Shown in pieces: positions 6,720 through 12,956 of a stretch of 17,390 nucleotides of DNA. The notes beneath the pieces were generated by a model. The model saw nothing but the letters and a program-made list of their open reading frames with translations. It did no database searches and was not told the DNA's origin. Position 1 is the stretch's first letter. Each line of letters starts with the position of its first letter. This stretch comes from Petrotoga sp. UBA5851 (GTDB taxonomy: Bacteria > Thermotogota > Thermotogae > Petrotogales > Petrotogaceae): the NCBI GenBank assembly GCA_002431635.1, contig DJGH01000059.1, forward strand, positions 23,645 through 41,034. Reading direction: 5' to 3'. The translations under genes and the position numbers were made by a program.

Positions 6720-8132
6720 ATGGCGGACAAAGTTATTGTATTCAGCAAATCCAACGAAGAGATTAAAGTTGCCTTAATAGAAGATGAGATACTTTCTGAA
6801 ATTTTTTTTGAAGATGTTGAAACCGAAAAAAATTCCGGAAAGATTTTTATAGGACGTATAGAAAACGATGTTCCAAGTTTGGAAGCTTTTTTTGTAAACA
6901 TAGGCATAAATAAAAACGGTTTCCTCAGGTACAAAGATCTTATTGGCCTTCCAAACGAATATAAACGCGGCGATAAGGTAATCGTCCAGGTAAAAAAGGA
7001 TGGAACTATACGCAAGGGTCCACAGCTGTCAATGCAGATAAATCTTCCAGGCAGATATATTGTGTATCTTCCGGAAGGAGAGTCAAGCATAGGCATTTCA
7101 CGTAAGATAACCGATGATCTCATCCGCGAGGATTTAAGAGAGCTTGGAGAAGATATAATAAATGAGCGCGAAGGAATAATCTTCAGAACCAACTGTACCT
7201 CCATAGATAAAAAAACCATCCGTGAAGAGTTTGAATCCCTCAGAGAAAGCTGGAAAAATATTGTCTCTTCTTATAAATCCACTCAAAAGCCTATTCTTGT
7301 GTACTCCGATCAAAACTTTGTAGAGTATATACTGCGGGAACGGCTGGACAAAGACACACGAAAAATAATTCTTGATGACAAATCCGTAAATGAAACCGTA
7401 GAGCAGGTCCTAAAAGAGATGAACTACTCCATAAATGTCGAACTTACGGATCGTGATGCCTTTTCATACATGAACATATATGGCGATATGAACGATATAT
7501 TTGCACGGAAGATAACTCTTAAAAACGGTGCCATAATAACGATAGACAGAGCAGAAGCTATGACTGTTATCGATGTTGACTCCGCAAGCAACGTTCAGGA
7601 AAAAAATATTGAAGAAACTTCATTTAAAACCAATCTTTCAGCTGCCAAAGAAATAGCCAGGCAGCTGCGGTTAAGGAACATATCAGGAATAATCATAATA
7701 GACTTCATAGATATGATGGACAGACAGCATCAGGAGGCAGTTAAAACTTTTTTGGAACAGGAGACCTACAGAGACAAGGCAAAAGTGTCTGTTGTAGGTT
7801 TCACAAGTCTTGGACTGCTTGAACTTACAAGGAAACGCACTTCTTCATCAATTGAATCGTATATGTTCTCTCCCTGCCCGGTGTGTCATGGCACAGGCAG
7901 AGTTGCTTCACCCAGAGTTGTATTTGACAGGATGATAAAAGATATTCATGACTCAATGAGACTGTTTGAGGATGACAACATAGCAGAGGTAATGCTCAAT
8001 GTCTATCATAATCTTTCAGGGTACATAACTCCCGAAATTAAAAGCTGCCTTGAAGATAAGTACGGTATCAAGCTCAAATTTGAATTCAGTTGGAATGATC
8101 CGAACTCCTACAACATAAGATTCAGAAAATAA
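6720..8132 (+). CDS. rng: Ribonuclease E/G family endoribonuclease
   Basis: A 470-aa single-strand-specific endoribonuclease acting in mRNA turnover and rRNA/tRNA maturation. It is close to RNase G length and lacks the long scaffold tail of RNase E. An S1-like RNA-binding region spans residues about 36-110 ('GKIFIGRIEND'). 'FRTNCT' (155-160) matches the 5'-sensor region. The DNase I-like catalytic part has metal ligands D285 ('VIDVDS') and D328 ('IIIIDF'). The Zn-link Cys pair is in 'CPVCHGTG' (386-393). One departure: the usual 'IDVNS' Asn two residues after the first Asp is Asp (D287). The start ATG at 6720 has GGGG (6710-6713) 6 nt upstream; an in-frame ATG at 6678 abuts the terminator T tract and has no SD. 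It is 13 nt upstream of the beta-propeller gene. Confidence 0.92.
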   Translation: MADKVIVFSKSNEEIKVALIEDEILSEIFFEDVETEKNSGKIFIGRIENDVPSLEAFFVNIGINKNGFLRYKDLIGLPNEYKRGDKVIVQVKKDGTIRKGPQLSMQINLPGRYIVYLPEGESSIGISRKITDDLIREDLRELGEDIINEREGIIFRTNCTSIDKKTIREEFESLRESWKNIVSSYKSTQKPILVYSDQNFVEYILRERLDKDTRKIILDDKSVNETVEQVLKEMNYSINVELTDRDAFSYMNIYGDMNDIFARKITLKNGAIITIDRAEAMTVIDVDSASNVQEKNIEETSFKTNLSAAKEIARQLRLRNISGIIIIDFIDMMDRQHQEAVKTFLEQETYRDKAKVSVVGFTSLGLLELTRKRTSSSIESYMFSPCPVCHGTGRVASPRVVFDRMIKDIHDSMRLFEDDNIAEVMLNVYHNLSGYITPEIKSCLEDKYGIKLKFEFSWNDPNSYNIRFRK

Positions 8133-8145
8133 GGGGGACAATACT

Positions 8146-9390
8146 TTGAAAGCAGATAAAACCCTTATAACCCTTTACGGACTGTTAGCCTTTTTTTCGC
8201 TGGTCTTTATTCTTTCGGTCGCTTTTCTTTACAAGAGTGACCCTGTTGAAAAACTCATTCCTCACAGCTCGTCTCGAGAGTTTATAGAGTACATTTCGTC
8301 AGGAGAAAAGACTGAAAAGCTCCTTGGGAGTACCTTTATAAAACTTTTTGACGTCAAAGGAGGAGAATTTCTGAAAATATGCATCTCAGAAAAAAACTCC
8401 TATGGTGTGCTAATGAAATCGGATGACGGATACAGAATATATACTATAGACAGCAGGGGCGCTGTGCTTTATTCTTTCGCCGCTGAAAGATCTTCAGCCA
8501 AAATCAACGATATAAAGTATAAAGACGGTTTATACCTTCTTGCAGGAGAAAAAGAAGGATTTGCATATATTGGTGCATATGGTGCAGCAGACGGACAGCT
8601 CAGATGGTCAAACTTTCTGAATCTTAAGGGCGAGTTCAAAACTCTCAGACCTGTCTCACAGGGCTACCTTGCAGGAGGCTATTTAATAAACGCACAATCT
8701 AAACAGGCTTTGACCACCGAACTGAATCTGAACGGCGATACAGTATGGACAGATACCTACACCAGGGGTGATAACGAATACATATCCTCTATTGTCCCGC
8801 TCGCAGACGGATTTTTTGCCATAGGCTCCTCTAATTCAAATCCACTGAAGGATTTCAATGTTTTGATACTACGATATGATATCCATGGAATTAAGAGATT
8901 TGATGGCGCACTTATCATTGAACATCATGATGAAACTCCTTTATCCGCTGTTTCAGATAAAGAGGAAAATCTTTTTATATGCGGATTGAGAACCGATGCT
9001 TCTTCTTATGCCCAAAAAAGTCTCATACTAAAGCTCCCTTTTCCAAAAGATGACACAGATAGGCTTAAAGAAACATTTTTGGACATAAAAGCCATAGATA
9101 AACAGTCTAGTCTGAACAGCATAATATTTCATAACAACCGTGCTTACTGTGTCGGTAGCATATCCGCAGATGACGGAAAACTGTGCGGATTTCTGAAAAT
9201 AATCAACTCCGATGGTTCGCTTTACTATGAACGTGTGTATGATATCAATGAGAAAAGCTGGTTTTCAGATATCATCCCGACGCAGGAAAATACTCTGCTG
9301 ATAGTGGGAGCAGTTGTAAAAAACGGAGTAAAAACTCCCGCTGTTTTCAGTACAGATCTTAAAGGCGGAATAAGTGAAACACCCGAGTGA
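8146..9390 (+). CDS. Membrane-anchored beta-propeller-like protein, unknown function
   Basis: A 414-aa protein I do not recognise by name. The N terminus has one hydrophobic helix at about residues 8-28 without a lipobox, so it is probably a signal anchor with an outside body. The rest shows about six copies of a strand pattern: a small residue-Gly pair ('LLAGEKEG', 'LAGGYLI', 'FAIGSSN', 'FICGLRT', 'YCVGSIS', 'LIVGAVV'), then a 'lilk..' strand, and often 'G...W/Y...y'. Spacing is about 45-55 residues, as in PQQ-, delta-60- or WD40-like propeller blades. The TTG start has SD AAGGGGG (8131-8137) 8 nt upstream. It follows the RNase gene by 13 nt, so the two are co-transcribed; no functional link is known to me. 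No catalytic motif is seen. Confidence 0.65.
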   Translation: MKADKTLITLYGLLAFFSLVFILSVAFLYKSDPVEKLIPHSSSREFIEYISSGEKTEKLLGSTFIKLFDVKGGEFLKICISEKNSYGVLMKSDDGYRIYTIDSRGAVLYSFAAERSSAKINDIKYKDGLYLLAGEKEGFAYIGAYGAADGQLRWSNFLNLKGEFKTLRPVSQGYLAGGYLINAQSKQALTTELNLNGDTVWTDTYTRGDNEYISSIVPLADGFFAIGSSNSNPLKDFNVLILRYDIHGIKRFDGALIIEHHDETPLSAVSDKEENLFICGLRTDASSYAQKSLILKLPFPKDDTDRLKETFLDIKAIDKQSSLNSIIFHNNRAYCVGSISADDGKLCGFLKIINSDGSLYYERVYDINEKSWFSDIIPTQENTLLIVGAVVKNGVKTPAVFSTDLKGGISETPE

Positions 9391-9424
9391 ACAACTGTTA
9401 AGATTTCCGTATATAAACTTTAAC

Positions 9425-9453
9425 TTGACTATTTTCCATACATGAGGTATAAT
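9425..9453 (+). promoter_or_regulatory. Strong promoter of the tRNA cluster
   Basis: TTGACT at 9425-9430 and TATAAT at 9448-9453 are 17 nt apart, a nearly perfect sigma-70/sigma-A promoter. Transcription would start near 9460, 15 nt before tRNA-Lys. This is the best promoter in the window. Confidence 0.85.
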
Positions 9454-9474
9454 ATTTTTCAGTTATGTAGCAGT

Positions 9475-9547
9475 GACCTGCTAGCTCAGCTGGTAGAGCA
9501 TTTGACTTTTAATCAAAGGGCCCTGGGTCCGAATCCCAGGCGGGTCA
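9475..9547 (+). tRNA. tRNA-Lys (anticodon TTT)
   Basis: Cloverleaf: acceptor GACCTGC/GCGGGTC (7 bp, one G-U pair), D stem GCTC/GAGC, anticodon stem TTTGA/TCAAA with loop CTTTTAA (anticodon 9508-9510), 5-nt variable region, T stem CTGGG/CCCAG. Discriminator A9547; CCA is not encoded. The T loop reads TCCGAAT instead of TTCGAAT, so position 55 (9529) is C where a U (pseudouridine) is nearly universal. Confidence 0.95.
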
Positions 9548-9556
9548 CTATTTTTT

Positions 9557-9586
9557 GTTGCAAACACGTCTACTCTGTTTTGCAAC
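9557..9586 (+). repeat. Inverted repeat between tRNA-Lys and tRNA-Leu
   Basis: GTTGCAAA (9557-9564) and TTTGCAAC (9579-9586) are perfect 8-bp arms around a 14-nt loop. A T-rich stretch follows (9588-9598, with an interrupting G). It could be a processing hairpin or a weak attenuator within the tRNA transcript. Confidence 0.4.
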
Positions 9587-9609
9587 ATTTTGTTTTTTGA
9601 AGCAAACCG

Positions 9610-9699
9610 GCGTGAGTGGCGGAATTGGCAGACGCGCTGGACTTAGAATCCAGTGGACCTTATAAGCCCGTGTGGGTTCAAGTCCCACCTCGCGCACCA
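9610..9699 (+). tRNA. tRNA-Leu (anticodon TAG), CCA encoded
   Basis: A class II tRNA with a long variable arm. Acceptor GCGTGAG/CTCGCGC, anticodon stem CTGGA/TCCAG with loop CTTAGAA (anticodon 9644-9646), T stem GTGGG/CCCAC with loop TTCAAGT, discriminator A9696, CCA 9697-9699. The variable-arm stem (9655-9658 with 9666-9669) contains an A9657 x C9667 mismatch. Confidence 0.96.
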
Positions 9700-9710
9700 T
9701 AATAAAAAAT

Positions 9711-9785
9711 GCGGATGTAGCTCAGTGGTAGAGCACCTGCTTGCCAAGCAGGGGGTCGCGGGTTCGAATCCCGTCTTCCGCTCCA
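9711..9785 (+). tRNA. tRNA-Gly (anticodon GCC), CCA encoded
   Basis: Anticodon stem CCTGC/GCAGG with loop TTGCCAA (anticodon 9743-9745), T stem GCGGG/CCCGT with loop TTCGAAT, discriminator T9782, CCA 9783-9785. The acceptor stem GCGGATG/CTTCCGC has a U6-U67 mismatch (9716 and 9776). The common bacterial sequence has A6, which would pair. Confidence 0.96.
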
Positions 9786-9795
9786 TGACTTGTTT

Positions 9796-9826
9796 CCCGT
9801 ACTTTTTAAAGTACGGGGATTTTTTT
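9796..9826 (+). terminator. Intrinsic terminator of the tRNA operon
   Basis: Perfect 10-bp stem, CCCGTACTTT (9796-9805) with AAAGTACGGG (9808-9817). The innermost pairs will open to form the loop. A T7 tract follows at 9820-9826. It lies 10 nt after tRNA-Gly. Confidence 0.92.
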
Positions 9827-9848
9827 ATTTCTCCCTATCGCCTTGCGG

Positions 9849-9877
9849 TTGAAATTATATGTATCTGGTGCTATTAT
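9849..9877 (+). promoter_or_regulatory. Promoter of the aminopeptidase gene
   Basis: TTGAAA (9849-9854) and TATTAT (9872-9877) are separated by 17 nt. Transcription would start near 9884, giving a leader of about 36 nt. Confidence 0.65.
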
Positions 9878-9919
9878 TGAGATGTAAGTAAAATCTTTCA
9901 TATGGGAAGTGATCTTAAA

Positions 9920-11170
9920 ATGGATAAAGCTTTTCATACACAAAACCGACAGGCTCTATATCAGAGCATAGAAAAAAACTCTGTCGTTCTTCTTTTCAGC
10001 GGTACTGCGCCTAGGAAAACCGCCGATGAGTACTATCCTTTCTTTGCCAACCGTAACTTTGTGTACATGACCGGCATACAAAAGCCTGACTCGGTTTTTA
10101 TGGCTGTTGTAGGAAACGAAACAGTCCAAGAAACCCTTTTTATTCTCCCGAAAGATAAAATGGCAGAAAGGTGGACCGGAAGCAGACTCACTCCCGAACA
10201 GGCAGAACATGTTTGTGCAGTAACAGATATAAAATCAGTCCAAGATTTTGAAACTGTTTTTTTAAAAGCTGTTCAAAGTGAAAAGTATGAAAACATATAC
10301 ATGGACTTTGATAAGCTCACAAAAAACGAACCTGACAGCAGAGCTTACGAATTGGCCGAACTGCTGAAAAAACTTTATCCTTACATAAAACTTAAGAATC
10401 TTTCTTCTCTCATAAAATCCCAGCGTACTATAAAAAAAGACTGTGAAATACAGGCGATGAAAACGGCTCAAAAAATAACACGCCAGGGAATCATTTCCAT
10501 GATGAAAGCATCAAAACCAGGAATGTATGAATATCAGCTTAAAGCTGAATTTGACTATGCACTGGCTCAAAATGGCGTTCTTTCGCCTGCCTTTCCCAGT
10601 ATAATATCAAGCGGTAAAAATAACTTTTTTATTCACTATTACGATTATTCGGGTATTTGCAGTGATGGCGACATGGTTCTCAACGATGTTGGTGCCTGCT
10701 GGGATAATGAATGCAACGATGTCTCGCGGGGATGGCCATGCAATGGACGGTTTTCTGAAAAGCAGAAACTTTTATATTCCTGCGCATACAATACCTCAGA
10801 ACATATGTTCGGCATTATAAAGCCTGGCATGCTTATGAAATCGGTAGATGAAACCATCAGAAGATTTACCTTCGAACAACTGAAGGATATAGGCCTATGT
10901 AAAAATTTTGAAGATATCGGTACCTATATGTGGCACGGCGGCTCTCATCATGTCGGGTATGACGTTCATGACTGGGTTATCTATCCCCAGGTTATTGAAC
11001 CGGGAATGGTATTCTGCGTTGATGTAGGCATTTACTGTGAAGAGTGGGGAATAGGCTTCAGGCTTGAAGACAACTGCCTGGTTACAGATACAGGCTGTGC
11101 CAATCTCTCTGGACAGATCCCAAGAACTATTGAAGATATTGAGGCTATAATGCAAAAACAGATTTTTTAA
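9920..11170 (+). CDS. pepP: Aminopeptidase P-like M24 metallopeptidase (Xaa-Pro)
   Basis: A 416-aa cytoplasmic metalloprotease of family M24B, expected to remove the N-terminal residue before proline. Residues 1-130 are the AMP_N domain ('NFVYMTG', 'FILPKDKMAERW'). Residues 170-410 are the pita-bread catalytic domain. Visible residues by comparison with E. coli PepP: H239 ('FFIHY'), ligands D256 ('LNDVG') and D267 ('CNDVSR'), H343 ('SHHVGYDVHD', with H350), and E383 ('FRLED'). The fourth ligand, usually Glu in 'VEPG', is D368 in 'CVDVG'. The start is ATG 9920, because GGGAAGTGA (9904-9912) lies 7 nt upstream; an upstream in-frame ATG at 9902 lacks an SD. It is monocistronic by its own promoter and the gap to uppP. 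I read it as a divergent but probably active peptidase. Confidence 0.87.
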   Translation: MDKAFHTQNRQALYQSIEKNSVVLLFSGTAPRKTADEYYPFFANRNFVYMTGIQKPDSVFMAVVGNETVQETLFILPKDKMAERWTGSRLTPEQAEHVCAVTDIKSVQDFETVFLKAVQSEKYENIYMDFDKLTKNEPDSRAYELAELLKKLYPYIKLKNLSSLIKSQRTIKKDCEIQAMKTAQKITRQGIISMMKASKPGMYEYQLKAEFDYALAQNGVLSPAFPSIISSGKNNFFIHYYDYSGICSDGDMVLNDVGACWDNECNDVSRGWPCNGRFSEKQKLLYSCAYNTSEHMFGIIKPGMLMKSVDETIRRFTFEQLKDIGLCKNFEDIGTYMWHGGSHHVGYDVHDWVIYPQVIEPGMVFCVDVGIYCEEWGIGFRLEDNCLVTDTGCANLSGQIPRTIEDIEAIMQKQIF

Positions 11171-11202
11171 CAGCCAGAAAATGCTTATTAATTTTTTTGA
11201 TG

Positions 11203-11216
11203 TATACTTATATGAT
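11203..11216 (+). promoter_or_regulatory. Possible -10 region for uppP-popT
   Basis: TATACT (11203-11208) and TATGAT (11211-11216) are both near-consensus -10 boxes about 60-70 nt upstream of uppP. No convincing -35 accompanies either one. Confidence 0.3.
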
Positions 11217-11240
11217 TTTATTTGTTTTTTTACGGACATT

Positions 11241-11260
11241 GTTCAACCAAATTCAACCAA
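11241..11260 (+). repeat. Tandem 10-bp repeat next to the uppP SD
   Basis: GTTCAACCAA (11241-11250) is followed at once by ATTCAACCAA (11251-11260); they differ only in the first base. The copies are one helical turn apart, and the second runs into the SD AAGGGGTGA (11259-11267). It may be a regulator site or chance. Confidence 0.5.
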
Positions 11261-11273
11261 GGGGTGAAAAATT

Positions 11274-12026
11274 TTGAATGAAATTATTTTAGGCATAGTT
11301 CAGGGGTTTGCCGAGTTTCTACCTATTTCAAGCTCCGGTCATCTGGTCGTTTTTTCAAATATTCTCAATGCCGGTCAGAATGTCTCTTTTTTTGCTGTAC
11401 TTCATCTTGCAACCTTTCTAGCGGTGCTGCTTTTTGTTTTCAGCGATGTAGTATATCTCTTGAAAGGTCTTTTCACACTCGATAAGCGTGTGCTTCCTCT
11501 CATAGGTAAGCTTTTGCTTTCAACTATTCCAGCCGTACTTACCGCATTCTTTCTCAATGATTTCATAAATGAGGCTTTTTCTTCAGTAAAGCTTGTAGGA
11601 GGGCTCTTCCTCGTAACTGCGCTTTTCATGTTTTTTTCTGATTTTTTCAGAACCAACAAAAAAAGTCTGGATAAAATAACCTGGATAGATGCTCTTATGA
11701 TTGGTATTTTTCAGGCTATAGCCATACTGCCCGGGATTTCAAGGAGCGGGGCTACTCTATTTGCTGCTTTGTTCCTTGGAGTAAAACGCGAGGATGCCGT
11801 AAGGTACTCTTTTCTTATGAGTCTTCCGGTAACTTTTGGAGCTGGAGTCATGGAGCTTTCAAAGATCTCAATCACACCGGCTCAGATTTTTGGAGCGTTG
11901 GCCGCTTTTATCGCTGGCCTGGCAGGACTTTTCCTTGTAAAAAAACTTGTGCTGAAAGGTCATTTAAAGATTTTCGGAATATACTGCGTTATTATTTCAA
12001 TAATCACCCTAGTCTTTATTTCATGA
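11274..12026 (+). CDS. uppP: Undecaprenyl-diphosphatase UppP/BacA
   Basis: An integral membrane enzyme that dephosphorylates undecaprenyl pyrophosphate on the outer face of the membrane, regenerating the lipid carrier for peptidoglycan and other envelope polymers. In other bacteria overproduction gives bacitracin resistance. Motif 1 is 'QGFAEFLPISSSGHL' (10-24), with E14; motif 2 is 'LPGISRSGAT' (152-161), with the catalytic-region Arg and Ser. About 7-8 hydrophobic helices are visible over 250 aa, slightly short of the usual 265-275. The first Glu of motif 1 in E. coli is Gln here, a common variant. The TTG start has SD AAGGGGTGA 6 nt upstream, and the nearby ATG at 11278 is out of frame. 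The stop overlaps the popT SD, so translation is coupled. Confidence 0.94.
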   Translation: MNEIILGIVQGFAEFLPISSSGHLVVFSNILNAGQNVSFFAVLHLATFLAVLLFVFSDVVYLLKGLFTLDKRVLPLIGKLLLSTIPAVLTAFFLNDFINEAFSSVKLVGGLFLVTALFMFFSDFFRTNKKSLDKITWIDALMIGIFQAIAILPGISRSGATLFAALFLGVKREDAVRYSFLMSLPVTFGAGVMELSKISITPAQIFGALAAFIAGLAGLFLVKKLVLKGHLKIFGIYCVIISIITLVFIS

Positions 12027-12034
12027 GGTGATTG

Positions 12035-12844
12035 ATGCTTCAAACTTTATTTCTTGGAGTGCTTATAGGAATTGCCAATATTGTCCCCGGAATAGGAGGC
12101 GGAATGATCGCCGCCGTTTCCGGAAGGTACTACGATATTCTCGATGCTGCTTCAAACTTCATGTCTTTCAAATTTGACAGAAAGTCAACTATGCTCCTTA
12201 TTCCGGTTGCAATAGGAATGATTGTGGGAATATTTTCTTTTTCAAATCTTCTGGAACTCTCCTACGAAAAGTTTCCAGGATATACTGTGGGCACTTTTTT
12301 GGGCTTAATACTGGGTGGACTTTTTCACATGGGTAGAGAACAGAAGGTGCTCAAAAAAGATAAGTTGTTCCTTTTTCTGACAGGTCTCGTTATAGCTGTA
12401 TGTCTTTTCTTCTTTGTAATACCACGCCCGGACAGTTCCTTCCAAAGTGAAAATCAGTCATGGTGGTATCTCATGATAAGCGGAATGTTAGGAGCATGCG
12501 CAATGTCAATGCCTGCCGGAATAGACGGTTCTTCAGTACTGATAATTCTTGGCGTATACAGAAATGCCATAAAAGCTATCTCAGACTTTGATTTTTCTGT
12601 TCTTATACCGATGGGTCTGGGAATCCTTATAGGCCTTATTATTATTGTAAAGCTTTTGAACTTTCTTATGAAGAAGAACAAAGAAAAGGTAATCTCTGTT
12701 CTTCTCGGAGTAATGATGGCAGGAAGTATAAATATATTCAAAAATGACATCTCCGCCTTCACAGGAAGCTGGACAGTATATATATTTGTAATGCTTGGCT
12801 TTATGTTTGGTTTTTTTGTGGAAAGACTTTTTAAAGAAAAATAA
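12035..12844 (+). CDS. popT: DUF368 / PopT-like polyprenyl-phosphate transporter
   Basis: A 269-aa membrane protein with about 8 hydrophobic segments. DUF368 proteins (PopT) were shown to return undecaprenyl phosphate from the outer to the inner leaflet. The N-terminal signature 'GIANIVPGIGGGMIAAVSG' (12-30) matches the family 'G.AN.VPG.SGG.IAL..G'. The second half has a related repeat, 'MPAGIDGSSVLIILGVY' (159-175), where most members have 'PGISGS' with Ser rather than Asp. ATG 12035 is preferred over the in-frame TTG at 12032 because GAGG (12025-12028) lies 6 nt upstream. Its place 8 nt after uppP fits the pathway: UppP makes Und-P outside and PopT brings it back. It is followed by a terminator. 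Confidence 0.88.
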   Translation: MLQTLFLGVLIGIANIVPGIGGGMIAAVSGRYYDILDAASNFMSFKFDRKSTMLLIPVAIGMIVGIFSFSNLLELSYEKFPGYTVGTFLGLILGGLFHMGREQKVLKKDKLFLFLTGLVIAVCLFFFVIPRPDSSFQSENQSWWYLMISGMLGACAMSMPAGIDGSSVLIILGVYRNAIKAISDFDFSVLIPMGLGILIGLIIIVKLLNFLMKKNKEKVISVLLGVMMAGSINIFKNDISAFTGSWTVYIFVMLGFMFGFFVERLFKEK

Positions 12845-12865
12845 TTACATAAGTAATGCAACTTC

Positions 12866-12901
12866 ATGACTTAGTTCATTAAAAGAACTAGGTCATTTTT
12901 T
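12866..12901 (+). terminator. Intrinsic terminator after popT
   Basis: A 12-bp stem (12866-12877 with 12885-12896, one G-U pair) with loop ATTAAAA, followed by a T6 tract (12896-12901). It lies 22 nt after popT and is immediately followed by -10-like boxes for the next operon. Confidence 0.9.
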
Positions 12902-12903
12902 AG

Positions 12904-12924
12904 TATAATCATCATTGGTATACT
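12904..12924 (+). promoter_or_regulatory. Promoter region of the ABC transporter operon
   Basis: Two -10 candidates: TATAAT at 12904-12909, and an extended -10 TGGTATACT at 12916-12924. A -35 would lie in the terminator stem or T tract and matches poorly. The extended element is the better choice and leaves a leader of about 25 nt before the TTG start. Confidence 0.45.
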
Positions 12925-12956
12925 GCATCTGCTTACCGGAAAGAGGGGAGATATAT

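Noticed and set aside
9653..9880. Open frame across tRNA-Leu, tRNA-Gly and the terminator
   Set aside because: It is composed of two tRNA genes and their terminator; the apparent protein is an artefact.
11459..11495. CACAC/GTGTG hairpin inside uppP
   Set aside because: A five-bp stem with a 9-nt loop and no T tract, within chance expectation in coding sequence.
12844..12857. ATTAC/GTAAT inverted repeat after popT
   Set aside because: The 5-bp stem is weak, with no T tract. The real terminator follows at 12866-12901.
12454..12867. Antisense open frame in popT (137 codons)
   Set aside because: It is Ile/Pro/Ser-rich, without an SD, and covers the transmembrane coding region of popT. Such shadows are common opposite membrane genes.
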